Assembly (NCBI GenBank): GCA_045653035.1
Contig: JAZOLO010000012.1
Span: forward strand, 1 to 64,000
Length of the DNA: 64,000 bases
Source: RGIG6353 sp045653035
Lineage (GTDB): Bacteria > Bacillota > Clostridia > Oscillospirales > SIG627
Direction of reading: 5' to 3'
Positions 33,271-42,024 of the stretch are shown piece after piece. The notes below the pieces were generated by a model. The model was not told the DNA's origin. It made no database searches and saw only the letters and a program-made list of their open reading frames with translations. Every line of letters begins with the position of its first letter. The first letter of the stretch is position 1. Made by a program: the position numbers and the translations under genes.

Positions 33271-34974
33271 TTATATTTTTTCAGTTTTTTCCATGCCGAT
33301 AAGCCAAAGCGCATTGCCAAGTACCGACTTTGTAGCACGGCAGATATCGAGTCTTAAAGCCTTTGTCTTTTCATCTGCCTTGCTTATTGGGCAATTATGA
33401 TAGAAGCGGTTAAAGGCATGGCTTACGTCAAGCATATATCTTGAAATAATAAAGGGCTCATAGTCCTCAAGTGCTTGAGAAACACGAAGCGGGAAAAGAG
33501 AAAGCGTCTTTATCATTTCCTTTTCTTCGTCTGTTACTGTTTCGGGATATTCTGTGTTTTCGCTTTCAATCTTTTCAAGAACACTGCAAGCACGAACGTA
33601 TGTGTACTGTACGTAAGGGCCTGTGTTTCCATCAAAGTTAAGTGCTTCATCCCATACGAAGTTGATATCCTTGATACGTCCTGCGGAAAGCTGATTGAAG
33701 ATAACGGCGCCAACGCCTACCTTTCTTGCAATCTCGTCCTTATCCTCACAGTCAGGATTCTTTTCTTCAATAACTGCTCTTACACGTCTTATTGCCTCGT
33801 CAAAGAGGTCGGTAAGGAGTACCGCGTTACCTGCACGTGTTGCAAGCTTCTGTCCTGCAATACTTACCTTTCCATAAGGCACGTGAACAAGCTTGTCCTC
33901 CCAGTCGTAGCCCATGAGGCCTATTACCTTGAAGAACTGTGCAAAGTGGAGACTCTGTCCTGCGTCTGTAACGTAGATACACTTATCAAAGTCGTAGGTT
34001 TTCTTACGGTATAGGGCGGCGGTTATATCACGTGTTGCATATATAGTTGAGCCGTCGCTCTTAAGAATGATACAGGGGGGCATTTTATAGTCCTCGAGAG
34101 GAACGATTTTTGCACCATCGCTTTCAACAAGAAGTCCTTTTTCGTCAATTTCTTTTACAACGGCGTCCATCTTATCGTTATAGAAGCTTTCTCCGCTGTA
34201 GCTTTCAAAGCTGATGCCAAGAAGGTCGTAGGTGGTCATAAACTCCTTAAGGCTTATTTCCTTAAACCAACGCCAGATTGCAAGAAGCTCCTCGTCGCCG
34301 TTTTCCATCTTTGTAAATGCGGCTCTTGCCTCGTCGTTGAGGGAGGGGTCTTTTTCTGCTTCGATGTAGAATTTCTGATAAATTCTTTCAAGCTCTTTTA
34401 CACCGAGTCTTTCTACTTCTTCACGACTTCCCCACTTGCTGTAGGCAACGGCAAGTCGTCCGTACTGTGTACCCCAGTCGCCAAGGTGGTTGATACCTAC
34501 ACAGTTATATCCCGAAAACTCGTGTATTCTCTTGATAGAGTTACCAATAGCGGTAGTACCGAGGTGACCTATGTGGAAACGCTTTGCCATATTGGGTGAG
34601 GAGTAGTCGATACACATAGTCTTGCCCTCACCGACAGTGAGCTTTCCGAAATTGTCTCCTGCTTTGATGATAGATGAAAGCATGGAGTTTACTGTGTAGC
34701 CTGCGTTTATAAACACGTTGAGATAACCTGAAACGACCTCGGTCTTTTCGGCACCCTCAACTGTCAAGCCGTCATTCAATGCTTCGGCAATCTGCTGAGG
34801 CGAACGGCGAAGTGTACGGCTGAGCTTAAAGCAAGGGAAAGCTATATCCCCCATGTGGGGCTCGGGAGGAAATTCAAACATGAGGGAAAGCTCTTTCGCC
34901 TCAACGTCTGTTGCAAACGCCGATTTTATTTTATCCGACAAAACCTCGGCAAGATAATTTTTGAAATTCTGCAT
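33271..34974 (-). CDS. argS: Arginyl-tRNA synthetase
   Basis: This 567-residue class I synthetase has the N-terminal Add-1 domain, HIGH at about residues 133-136 (RFHIGHLGTTAIGN), and the KMSKS-equivalent region as GQKLATRAGNAV near 368, as usual for ArgRS, which often lacks a strict KMSKS. The DALR anticodon-binding domain is at the C-terminus (LSLFPLRVSQALEDYEPFII, HAFNRFYHNCPI). It charges tRNA-Arg, of which the CCG isoacceptor lies at 17.5 kb. It is followed closely by yebC and preceded by the DUF3048 lipoprotein gene. Confidence 0.96.
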   Translation of the reverse strand: MQNFKNYLAEVLSDKIKSAFATDVEAKELSLMFEFPPEPHMGDIAFPCFKLSRTLRRSPQQIAEALNDGLTVEGAEKTEVVSGYLNVFINAGYTVNSMLSSIIKAGDNFGKLTVGEGKTMCIDYSSPNMAKRFHIGHLGTTAIGNSIKRIHEFSGYNCVGINHLGDWGTQYGRLAVAYSKWGSREEVERLGVKELERIYQKFYIEAEKDPSLNDEARAAFTKMENGDEELLAIWRWFKEISLKEFMTTYDLLGISFESYSGESFYNDKMDAVVKEIDEKGLLVESDGAKIVPLEDYKMPPCIILKSDGSTIYATRDITAALYRKKTYDFDKCIYVTDAGQSLHFAQFFKVIGLMGYDWEDKLVHVPYGKVSIAGQKLATRAGNAVLLTDLFDEAIRRVRAVIEEKNPDCEDKDEIARKVGVGAVIFNQLSAGRIKDINFVWDEALNFDGNTGPYVQYTYVRACSVLEKIESENTEYPETVTDEEKEMIKTLSLFPLRVSQALEDYEPFIISRYMLDVSHAFNRFYHNCPISKADEKTKALRLDICRATKSVLGNALWLIGMEKTEKI

Positions 34975-34992
34975 ACTTAAGGGTGTCCTCCG

Positions 34993-36111
34993 TTATTTTA
35001 TTATCACGTTTTTAGAATTATTTTTATTAAAAAGTGTTATGTGAGTTTTACCGGGATTGAGGGTTAGCTCTTCACCGCTTTCGGTGAGAGTAAAAAGTGT
35101 TCCTTCAACACTTCTTGACCATTCAATATCAAGCACCTTGCCTCCGCTGAGGTAATAGCCCTTTCCACTACCGATAAGGTTAAGGTCGAGTCTTCCCTCT
35201 TCGTCAACCACCTTTTCGGAAACGAAAAGAACTACTACGTTTTCAAATGCAAGCTGTTCGCCGTTTGAGCCGTCCATGTGAGATGAGCCAAAGCTTCTCT
35301 TAAGGTATCTTGAAGCTTTTACATCATAAATAAACTCGACAGTTATGTAGTTTGAATGAACAAGGGTTATGCTTTCGGCAAGTTTTCCGTTTTTAGGCTC
35401 ACAAAACTCACTTCTGAAATTATAGCCTTTTGAAAAGGAGCTTTTATGCTCAGTACGGTATTTAAGCTTTGTGACAGCGGTATAAATCTTCTCACCGCTT
35501 GTCATCATAGAATGCTCATAGCCACACTCTCTTATTCTGTCTCTGTCTCGCCAGAAGGTATCATCGGGGATAGTGTACATATTTACACCGTCGATATTAT
35601 TGATACCGCTGTCTGCAATGCTTGTATATGCCGATGGGCTTCCACCTGCGTGAACGTATATGGCATCGTGGCTCATTGCAAGGTCGATAAAGTAGTTTCT
35701 TGCGGAACGCATAGAACCAACGTTACCAAGCTCCGTCCAGTCGGAAAAAACTGCCATGAGTCTTGTGACACCACCCTCCATATCGCACTCATACACTATA
35801 TCAGCCTTGGAAATGGATTCCTGAGGATAGCTTACCTTGTTGTTGTTTATCATGACCGCAATAGGACGTGCACTTCTCGTTTCGGGAGTGCAAGGGAGAC
35901 CCGTTGTGAGAGATATCTCCGTTTTTGTAGGGTCAATCTCGGGTTCTTCGGGGAGGGTTACAACAGGCTCATCTTGTTTTTCGGGCTCGTCAGGCTCAAC
36001 GGGAGTTTCTATATCCTCTTTAACCTCGGGTACTTCTGTGGGAGTATCCTTTGCACAAGAAGCAGCAAACAAAAGAGTCAAAATCAAAAAAAGTAAAAAT
36101 ATTCTTTTCAA
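34993..36111 (-). CDS. DUF3048 lipoprotein (YerB-like)
   Basis: This lipoprotein of about 372 residues has signal peptide and lipobox LFAASC (Cys near residue 20), a Pro/Glu-rich spacer (TEVPEVKEDIETPVEPDEPE) and the DUF3048 double domain: RPIAVMINNNKVSYPQESIS, MEGGVTRLMAVFSD, GSMRSARNYFIDLA, HAGGSPSAY and the C-terminal VKASRYLKRSFGSSHMDG. Bacillus YerB is its relative; function unknown, presumably cell-envelope. The start is TTG 36111, five bases after GGAGG; the ATG at 36150 would overlap the HAD gene and lacks a ribosome site. Confidence 0.85.
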   Translation of the reverse strand: MKRIFLLFLILTLLFAASCAKDTPTEVPEVKEDIETPVEPDEPEKQDEPVVTLPEEPEIDPTKTEISLTTGLPCTPETRSARPIAVMINNNKVSYPQESISKADIVYECDMEGGVTRLMAVFSDWTELGNVGSMRSARNYFIDLAMSHDAIYVHAGGSPSAYTSIADSGINNIDGVNMYTIPDDTFWRDRDRIRECGYEHSMMTSGEKIYTAVTKLKYRTEHKSSFSKGYNFRSEFCEPKNGKLAESITLVHSNYITVEFIYDVKASRYLKRSFGSSHMDGSNGEQLAFENVVVLFVSEKVVDEEGRLDLNLIGSGKGYYLSGGKVLDIEWSRSVEGTLFTLTESGEELTLNPGKTHITLFNKNNSKNVIIK

Positions 36112-36140
36112 GACAGCCTCCAAATTTTTAACGCTTTGCA

Positions 36141-36788
36141 TTATCTGCAAAAATAATTATACATCTCCTCTACCGAGTCAAAAATAAGCTCGGCAGACTT
36201 AAATTCTTCTCTTTCACCGTATCCGTAGGTAACACCTACAGATGCCACCCCGTTCTCCTTTGCACCATCGGTATCGTAGTACCTATCCCCTATCATCAGT
36301 GCTTTTGCGGGGTCAAGGTTCAAATCGGCAATAACCTTTCTTATGACATCGCTTTTTTCGGATACCTTATCGTCGAAGGTTGCACCTACTAGGTGATAAA
36401 AATATTTCTTCAAATCAAACTTTTCAAGGATTTTCTCAGCAAAGGGCTGTGGCTTGGAGGTAGCAAGTACAAGCCTAAACTTCTTCGACATATCGCGAAG
36501 AAGCGCCTCTACACCGTCGTAAAGCTGACAGTCGTACATTCCGCCATTGCTGTAGTACTCACGGTAAAGTCTTACTGCCTCTATTGCCCTTTCTTCATCG
36601 AAGCCAAAAAAGGTCATATATCCGTACTTGAGAGGAGGTCCAATGAATGGCTTAAGAGTATTTCTGTCCTCGACCTCAACACCGAGCTTTGAGAGTGAGT
36701 ACTGTACCGCCTTAGTTATACCGTCAAACGGCTCGGTTATAGTACCGTCAAGGTCGAAAAGTACGTATTCGATATTCTTTAAATCCAT
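36141..36788 (-). CDS. HAD-superfamily hydrolase, phosphoglycolate-phosphatase-like
   Basis: This 215-residue HAD enzyme has motif I LFDLDGT (about 10-16, nucleophile Asp), motif II ATSKP (about 109-113), a Lys in PFAEKILEKF and motif IV MIGDRYYDTDGAKENG (about 167-182). The cap domain lies between residues 18 and 85. The pattern matches Gph/PgmB-like class I phosphatases. The neighbour xpt (2 bases upstream) suggests a nucleotide-salvage or repair context, but the substrate is not determined. Confidence 0.82.
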   Translation of the reverse strand: MDLKNIEYVLFDLDGTITEPFDGITKAVQYSLSKLGVEVEDRNTLKPFIGPPLKYGYMTFFGFDEERAIEAVRLYREYYSNGGMYDCQLYDGVEALLRDMSKKFRLVLATSKPQPFAEKILEKFDLKKYFYHLVGATFDDKVSEKSDVIRKVIADLNLDPAKALMIGDRYYDTDGAKENGVASVGVTYGYGEREEFKSAELIFDSVEEMYNYFCR

Positions 36789-36790
36789 AA

Positions 36791-37363
36791 TCAGTCCCTA
36801 TATATAATGGAATCGTCTGTCATCTCGTCTATTATTGCAAGAGATTCAACTCGGATTCCTTCTTTTCTCAGAATATCGCCGCCACGCTGGAAGCCTTTTT
36901 CTATAACTGCACCAACACCAACAAGGGTAGCACCCGATGCTTTCACTATATCAATAAGCCCCATCATAGCACATCCGTTTGCAAGGAAGTCATCTATAAT
37001 AAGTACTCTGTCATTAGGGGTAAGAAACTGCTTCGACACAATAACCGTATACTCTCTGCCGTGGGTGTAAGACACCACGTTTGAGGAATAAACGTCTGCG
37101 GCAATATTTTTCGTCTTGTTCTTTTTCGCAAACACTACGGGCACGTGGAAGTACTGTGCGGCAATACACGCAATGCCTATTCCCGATGCCTCGATAGTCA
37201 TTATCTTATTAACGTTATCGTTTTTGAAACGTTCAAAGTACTCTTTCCCCACTTCGTTTAAAAAGTCGGTATCAATCTGATGGTTGAGAAAGCTGTCTAC
37301 CTTTAAAATGTTACCTGGGAAAACCTTGCCTTTTTCAGCTATCATGTCTTTTAGAAGCTGCAT
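36791..37363 (-). CDS. xpt: Xanthine phosphoribosyltransferase
   Basis: This 190-residue PRTase has the Xpt N-terminus (MQLLKDMIAEKGKVFPGNIL then KVDSFLNHQIDT), TIEASGIGIA (about 55-64) and the PRPP-binding loop VLIIDDFLANGCAMMGL (about 124-140). It converts xanthine to XMP with PRPP. In Bacillus xpt is under a guanine riboswitch; here a TTGTCA-17-TATAAT promoter leaves a leader of only about 25 bases, so no such riboswitch exists. The nucleoside importer at 17.7-22.7 kb is functionally related. Confidence 0.93.
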   Translation of the reverse strand: MQLLKDMIAEKGKVFPGNILKVDSFLNHQIDTDFLNEVGKEYFERFKNDNVNKIMTIEASGIGIACIAAQYFHVPVVFAKKNKTKNIAADVYSSNVVSYTHGREYTVIVSKQFLTPNDRVLIIDDFLANGCAMMGLIDIVKASGATLVGVGAVIEKGFQRGGDILRKEGIRVESLAIIDEMTDDSIIYRD

Positions 37364-37396
37364 ATCTTTTACCTTCCGTTATTTTTCTTAAATCTA

Positions 37397-37425
37397 ATTA
37401 TACAATATTTTTACGAGTTTGACAA
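37397..37425 (-). promoter_or_regulatory. xpt operon promoter
   Basis: On the minus strand, TTGTCA (37425-37420), 17-base spacer, TATAAT (37402-37397). The leader to ATG 37363 is about 25 bases. Confidence 0.7.
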
Positions 37426-37426
37426 G

Positions 37427-37470
37427 AGTCTCCACCTCAAAAAAAGGTGGAGACTTGAAGTTTTTTATTT
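37427..37470 (+). terminator. Hairpin with T-run upstream of xpt
   Basis: AGTCTCCACCT (37427-37437) pairs with AGGTGGAGACT (37445-37455) and is followed by TGAAGTTTTTT on the plus strand. It can insulate the xpt promoter from the region to its right; on the minus strand the loop supplies a T-run. Confidence 0.5.
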
Positions 37471-37617
37471 CTTTTTTGCAGAAAATGATGCAAATCAGAA
37501 AACGATTATAGCAATTACAGCCATTACTGAAAAATTGCTAGCATTCCCTGCCGCATTACTGTCGCCACATGAAGAAGAGTTTTAGTGTCAACTGTGTTTT
37601 TAAACGTTTCAATAAAA
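37456..37617 (-). other. Remnant sequence downstream of the decarboxylase pseudogene
   Basis: No open gene remains. On the minus strand a short frame begins MNNFIETFKNTVDT (ATG at 37625) and, after a frame change, reads NAAGNASNFSVMAVIAIIVF, then a stop and ASFSAKKK. This looks like the hydrophobic end of another decayed membrane protein associated with the pseudogene to its right. Confidence 0.3.
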
Positions 37618-38089
37618 TTATTCATGTGATTTCCTCCTGAATCCGAGGAGAGTCAAACCACGACAGCCTCTTGGCAGATATTTTGCGTTCATTTTCATTT
37701 GTTGTCCTTGTCTTGTAGCGAGTAAGGCTACGTCCGCCGTACCAAAAAGGCACATCTTGGAGTTTGAAAGAAGATGTCCTAAGTCTATCATAGTGCCTAT
37801 ACCGATAAAGAGCAAGAGCGGAAGTGCTTCACTTGCTTCAATATTTGTTTAGAAAAGGCAGCGAATGAATACCCGGTATTGTTACGATAACCTCATTTGG
37901 CTGGTCGAGAACACCTGACAAGGGAAAGTTTACAAATATCACGCCAAAGCCAATCTGAAGAATAAGCGAGCGTTCATATTCTTTCTTTATTGCAAGCTAT
38001 ATAAGCAATGCTCCTACAACCTACATAACGCACTGCTTCCACGTTATGGCAAGTATACATTCCAAAATAATATCTATAAAGCTCTCCAT
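37618..38089 (-). pseudogene. Decayed Na+-translocating decarboxylase beta subunit (OadB/GcdB type)
   Basis: Reading from ATG 38089 on the minus strand gives MESFIDIILECILAITWKQC, two in-frame TAG codons (codons 23 and 31, at positions where relatives have Tyr), LAIKKEYERSLILQIGFGVI and FVNFPLSGVLDQ. A frameshift near 37850 follows, then EALPLLLFIGIGTMIDLG and HLLSNSKMCLFGTA. This is the conserved N-terminal third of the OadB/GcdB/MmdB beta subunit, which couples decarboxylation to Na+ export. The remaining two thirds are missing. No alpha or gamma subunit is nearby. It is a true relic. Confidence 0.8.
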
Positions 38090-38211
38090 TTTAAAAACTT
38101 TTAGTTTACTGCCGTATTATACAATAACAGGAAGATTTTTTCAAGAGGTTTTTATGCTTTTATTGACTTTCTTCGTCATATCATTTATAATTTAGAAAAA
38201 GGAGTGAGAAA

Positions 38212-39279
38212 ATGAAAAAATACTCAAAAGAGCTCAATTATTTCAACGCCTTTGCATGCATTGGTGTTATACTGGTTCACGTTCTGTCAATTGGTATAAC
38301 GTCTCTTAACCGTGACTCTATACAGCTTTTTATCATTTTCATGCCGTGGAAAATTGCCGCATACGTTGTACCCGCCTTTCTTTTCAGCGGCGCTGTAAAG
38401 ATGGCTTTGTCATTCGACAGCGAAAAAACCGAAAATTATTTTAAATACATTGCAAAGCGTTTTCTCAAGATATATCTCCCCTACTGTCTGTGGGTAGTTG
38501 TTTATTACCTCTACTTTCTAAAGCTTGGTTGGGTCGAAAAGGGTATTATGCCACTTATTAAGTACATTCTTGTAGGAGACCTATCCGCACAATTTTATTA
38601 CGTTGTGATAGTAATGCAGTTTTACATTCTTATGCCATTGTGGAAGCTTCTTGTAAAACACGTGCCCTTCTTCATTGGTGTACCATTTGCAGGGCTTATA
38701 ACTGTATTTATGTTAAAATTTGACCCACTCATCTGGCAGCTTGGAATAAATTTTCCTTATCGCTCAATTATGTTCGTAACCTATCTCGTTTTCTGGGTAA
38801 TAGGCCTTTATACGGGTAAGCACTACGAAGATATAAAAAACGCCTTGAAAAGCTCGGGCTTTTCTGTTGTTCTTTCTGTTGTTACGGTGATTTTAATAAC
38901 AGTTATCCACCATTGGCAATACGCAAAAGGGGTTTACGTTTTCGACGGCGACGTACTCAAATTCTTCACAGATATTCTCACAGTATTCGTGATGCTCTAT
39001 ATTTGCATTACAATTGAAAATTCGTGCTTTAAAAAAATCAAAAAATTTCTTTCTTTTATTCACAAAAGCTCTTTTTCGGTTTACCTGTCTCACTGTTTAG
39101 TGCTTCAGATAGTAACAAATTACCTCACGGGAAAAGGTGTCGCAGACATCGGTATTCTTCTTGGAATAAGGGCTGTTGCGTGTTATACAATACCATTTTT
39201 TCTCTGGCATGTATGGAGCATTGCAAAAAATAAAGTATTAAAAATAACGAATTCTAATATGCAAAAAGCAATAAAATAA
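38212..39279 (+). CDS. Acyltransferase-3 family membrane protein
   Basis: This 355-residue protein has ten predicted membrane helices. The N-terminus ELNYFNAFACIGVILVHVLS carries the family's catalytic His, followed by a conserved FLFSG-type segment (VVPAFLFSGAVKM) and VYLSHCLVL near the C-terminus. Acyltransferase-3 proteins move acyl groups onto extracytoplasmic sugars such as exopolysaccharide, peptidoglycan or teichoic acid. AAAGGAGTG precedes the ATG. No glycan operon surrounds it, so the acceptor is unknown. The two chromate-transporter genes follow after 34 bases. Confidence 0.8.
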   Translation: MKKYSKELNYFNAFACIGVILVHVLSIGITSLNRDSIQLFIIFMPWKIAAYVVPAFLFSGAVKMALSFDSEKTENYFKYIAKRFLKIYLPYCLWVVVYYLYFLKLGWVEKGIMPLIKYILVGDLSAQFYYVVIVMQFYILMPLWKLLVKHVPFFIGVPFAGLITVFMLKFDPLIWQLGINFPYRSIMFVTYLVFWVIGLYTGKHYEDIKNALKSSGFSVVLSVVTVILITVIHHWQYAKGVYVFDGDVLKFFTDILTVFVMLYICITIENSCFKKIKKFLSFIHKSSFSVYLSHCLVLQIVTNYLTGKGVADIGILLGIRAVACYTIPFFLWHVWSIAKNKVLKITNSNMQKAIK

Positions 39280-39313
39280 TAAAAGATAATTTTTTGTAAA
39301 TACGAGGTGCTAA

Positions 39314-39865
39314 ATGATAAAAAAGCTATGGGAGCTCTTTATAACGTTTTTTAAAATAGGTGCTTTTACCTTTGGCGGGGGTTGGGCTATGATATCCCTC
39401 ATTCAAAGAGAAGCCGTAGAAGAAAAGAAGTGGATAAGTGACGATGATATTCTTGATATCGTCGCCATTGCAGAATCAACTCCCGGTCCTGTTGCAATAA
39501 ACTCTGCCACCTTCGTGGGCTACAAAGTATGTGGATTCTGGGGGTCTTTCTTCGCAACCCTCGGTGTTGTTGTTCCTTCTTTCACAATTATTTTTATAAT
39601 ATCAACCGTACTTAGAGGGTTCAGGGATATAAAGGCTGTTGAATATGCCTTCTACGGAATCAGAGCAGGCGTTCTTGCACTTATTATTAAGACTCTTGTT
39701 AATATGTATAAAAAGGTTAAAAAGGGTGTGCTCCCCTATTTCTTAATGGCTCTTTCATTTATTCTCGTTGTATTCCTTGATGTGAATATTTTTGCGGTTA
39801 TTATCCTTTCGGCAATTTTGGGACTCATATTTTCTAAGGTGGAGGAAAGGAGGAATAACAAATGA
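39314..39865 (+). CDS. Chromate transporter, first half-size subunit
   Basis: This 183-residue CHR protein has the family signature FKIGAFTFGGGWAMISLIQ (about 13-31), then AESTPGPVAINSATFVGYKV (about 56-75) and GFWGSFFATLGVVVPSF (about 77-93). Short CHR proteins work as heteropairs with inverted topology; the second subunit overlaps this gene by four bases. They export or import chromate/sulfate-like oxyanions; in gut anaerobes the true substrate is unclear. Confidence 0.88.
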   Translation: MIKKLWELFITFFKIGAFTFGGGWAMISLIQREAVEEKKWISDDDILDIVAIAESTPGPVAINSATFVGYKVCGFWGSFFATLGVVVPSFTIIFIISTVLRGFRDIKAVEYAFYGIRAGVLALIIKTLVNMYKKVKKGVLPYFLMALSFILVVFLDVNIFAVIILSAILGLIFSKVEERRNNK

Positions 39866-40425
39866 TTATACTCACACTTTTCTACATTTTCTTTAAAATA
39901 GGTGCTTTCACATTTGGCGGCGGTTATGCTATGATTCCTCTTATACAAGAGGAGGTTACAAAACACGGACTTGCAGACAGTCAGGATATAATTGATTTCA
40001 TTGCCATAAGTGAGAGTACACCAGGTCCTATTGCCGTAAACATGGCTACCTATATAGGAAGCGAAGCGGCAGGCTTCTGGGGTTCATTCTTTGCAACGCT
40101 GGGCGTTGTACTTCCTTCCTTCATAATCATTCTTGCCATAGCCAATATCTACGAAAAATTCAGCAAGAGCAGTGTTGTTAAGGGACTGATGTCGGGACTT
40201 AAGCCTACCGTTATAGGTCTTATCGCTTCGGCAGTAATATCAGTAGGAGCAACCGTTTTCTTCCCTAACGGCGTTTCTCTTGAGGTTTTCCAAGCACCTG
40301 CATTTTACGTTTCACTTTTTACACTTGTACTGACACTTGTTTTATCCTTCAAGAAGCTTCATCCTATACTATTGATTATTATATCGGCGATAATAGGAAT
40401 TATCACGGGATATACTATAATGTGA
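39862..40425 (+). CDS. Chromate transporter, second half-size subunit
   Basis: This 187-residue CHR protein resembles its neighbour: FKIGAFTFGGGYAMIPLIQE (about 10-29), SESTPGPIAVNMATYIGSEA (about 52-71), GFWGSFFATLGVVLPSF. The two half-size subunits together equal one full-length ChrA. The ATGA overlap with the first subunit implies coupled translation. A palindromic terminator follows at 40540. Confidence 0.88.
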   Translation: MIILTLFYIFFKIGAFTFGGGYAMIPLIQEEVTKHGLADSQDIIDFIAISESTPGPIAVNMATYIGSEAAGFWGSFFATLGVVLPSFIIILAIANIYEKFSKSSVVKGLMSGLKPTVIGLIASAVISVGATVFFPNGVSLEVFQAPAFYVSLFTLVLTLVLSFKKLHPILLIIISAIIGIITGYTIM

Positions 40426-40539
40426 TTAATTATTAAACTAAGTGTAACACTTTTTTTGATAGAATATTAAAATAGCTCCAAGGAGTTAGGATTTATATAT
40501 TATCTCTTTTTTGTTCACCGTTACACTCCATAATATAAC

Positions 40540-40573
40540 AAAAATATCCACTTCTTAAGAAGTGGATATTTTT
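40540..40573. terminator. Bidirectional terminator chromate transporter/rubredoxin
   Basis: A perfect 34-bp palindrome (AAAAATATCCACTTCTT, 40540-40556, and its complement) serves both convergent genes. Confidence 0.85.
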
Positions 40574-40587
40574 AATGGCTTGAGTTC

Positions 40588-40743
40588 TTATTCCTCCGAA
40601 AATTCGTCCTTGCCTACTCCGCAAAGAGGGCATTCAAAATTATCGGGAACATCCTCCCAAAGAGTACCTGCTTCAATTCCGTTATCTGGATCTCCGATTT
40701 CCTCGTCGTAAACGTAGCCACATACATTACAAACGTATTTCAT
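40588..40743 (-). CDS. Rubredoxin
   Basis: This 51-residue protein is a complete rubredoxin: CNVCGYVYD (Cys 5 and 8) and CPLCGVGKDEF (Cys 38 and 41) ligate one iron; GDPDNGIEAGT and WEDVPDNF are conserved. It carries electrons in the cytoplasm of anaerobes, often for superoxide or oxygen reduction by rubrerythrin or flavodiiron proteins, none of which is adjacent. ATG 40743 follows AAAGGAG; the longer frame to 40776 is discarded for lack of a ribosome site. Confidence 0.95.
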   Translation of the reverse strand: MKYVCNVCGYVYDEEIGDPDNGIEAGTLWEDVPDNFECPLCGVGKDEFSEE

Positions 40744-40846
40744 CTTATTTTCTCCTTTTATAAATATATTACTCAATAGAACATGTCACTTATGCCACGA
40801 TATTATACAACAAAATCGTTAATATGTAAATAGAAAGTTTTGTTTT

Positions 40847-42004
40847 TTAGTAATTCTTTTCTGTAGCTATCTTATTTACGGCAGAAATCAGCTTGTCACA
40901 TTCCTTATCTGTATTGAAAATTCCAATAGATAGACGCATTGCACCGTCGTTTTCGGAATTGTTTGTTCCAATGAGTTCATGGGCAAGAGGAGCACAGTGA
41001 TAACCCGCTCTTCCAGCAAAGCCTGCTCTGTCAAGCTTATCGGCAAGGCTCGATGAGGTCAGCCCATGAACGTTGAACAGTATAATGGATTTAGCATTTA
41101 CATCAGCATTGTAGACCTCTGTTCCGCTTATGTTCATAAGTCCTGAAATTATACGGTTCCTCATGCTTTTCTCCCATTCGCCTACGGCATCTGCTCCAAC
41201 GTCAAGAAGAAACTCCGCACCTGCCTTCATGGAAGAAATACCAATCATTCCGAGAGTCCCTGCTTCGAGACGCTCAGGAAGAAGGGCGGGCATTTCCTTT
41301 TCCATAGAAAAAATTCCGCTTCCACCTGTTATAAGAGGCTCAAGAGTCAATGGAAAATTATCATTTACGGCAAGAAACCCCGTTCCTGTAATTCCGTAAA
41401 GTCCTTTATGTCCCGATGAAGCAAGTATATCGACACCCAATTCTTTCATGTCAATGTCACTGCTTCCTATACCCTGTGAGGCATCAAGAACAAGGTATAC
41501 CCCAAACTGGCGACACACCTCCGAAAGTCTTTTTACAGGAGCTATCTTTCCTGTTACGTTGGAGGTATGGTTCAGTACCAAAACGTCTACCTTTTCCTGT
41601 CTTACAAGTCTTTCAAAGCTATCTATTATTACGCTGTCACGAGTGATACTGCTTTCGAGAAATCTAAGCTTTACCCCCTTTGCCGACAGTGCGTAAAGTG
41701 GGCGTAATACCGAATTGTGAGAAAAACGGTCAACCGCCACTGTCATTCCCTCTTTTATTATTCCGTGAAGTGCCATGTTGAGTGCATATGTTGCATTGTA
41801 GGTAAACACTATATTTTCGGGTGACGTGCCCACAAGAGCACCAAGAGCCTCCCTTGCACTGTAAAGCTCATTTGCCGCACGAAGCGCATCCTTCGACGAG
41901 CCTCTTCCTGCATTAGCATAAAACTTGGAATACGCTCTTTTCACAGCCCGTCTTACCGAGTACGGCTTAGGATGAGACGTTGCACTGTTATCCATGTATA
42001 TCAA
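40847..42004 (-). CDS. Class V aminotransferase, cysteine-desulfurase-like
   Basis: This 385-residue PLP enzyme starts IYMDNSATSHPKP, binds PLP through Lys in SSGHKGLYG (about residues 195-203) and has DASQG (about 173-177) and a conserved Cys in AGYHCAPLAHE (about 337-347), the expected position of the persulfide cysteine of the SufS/CsdA group. It would mobilise sulfur or selenium from cysteine or selenocysteine. The start is TTG 42004 with AAGGAGGT six bases upstream. The gene for a DUF3343 protein, a putative Se/S carrier, lies 20 bases upstream, suggesting a donor-acceptor pair; this is inference. Confidence 0.85.
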   Translation of the reverse strand: MIYMDNSATSHPKPYSVRRAVKRAYSKFYANAGRGSSKDALRAANELYSAREALGALVGTSPENIVFTYNATYALNMALHGIIKEGMTVAVDRFSHNSVLRPLYALSAKGVKLRFLESSITRDSVIIDSFERLVRQEKVDVLVLNHTSNVTGKIAPVKRLSEVCRQFGVYLVLDASQGIGSSDIDMKELGVDILASSGHKGLYGITGTGFLAVNDNFPLTLEPLITGGSGIFSMEKEMPALLPERLEAGTLGMIGISSMKAGAEFLLDVGADAVGEWEKSMRNRIISGLMNISGTEVYNADVNAKSIILFNVHGLTSSSLADKLDRAGFAGRAGYHCAPLAHELIGTNNSENDGAMRLSIGIFNTDKECDKLISAVNKIATEKNY

Positions 42005-42024
42005 AATATCACCTCCTTATATGA

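Noticed and set aside
33071..33400. 109-residue plus-strand reading frame across the yebC/argS junction
   Set aside because: It is antisense to two genes whose minus-strand frames match known families, and has no ribosome site.
37364..37425. Guanine/xanthine riboswitch before xpt
   Set aside because: The promoter lies only about 35 bases from the start codon, leaving no room.
32533..38089. Genome-wide reassignment of TAG to an amino acid
   Set aside because: TAG ends the GT8 gene normally, the OadB relic has other lesions, and the three TAGs would need two different amino acids (Lys and Tyr).
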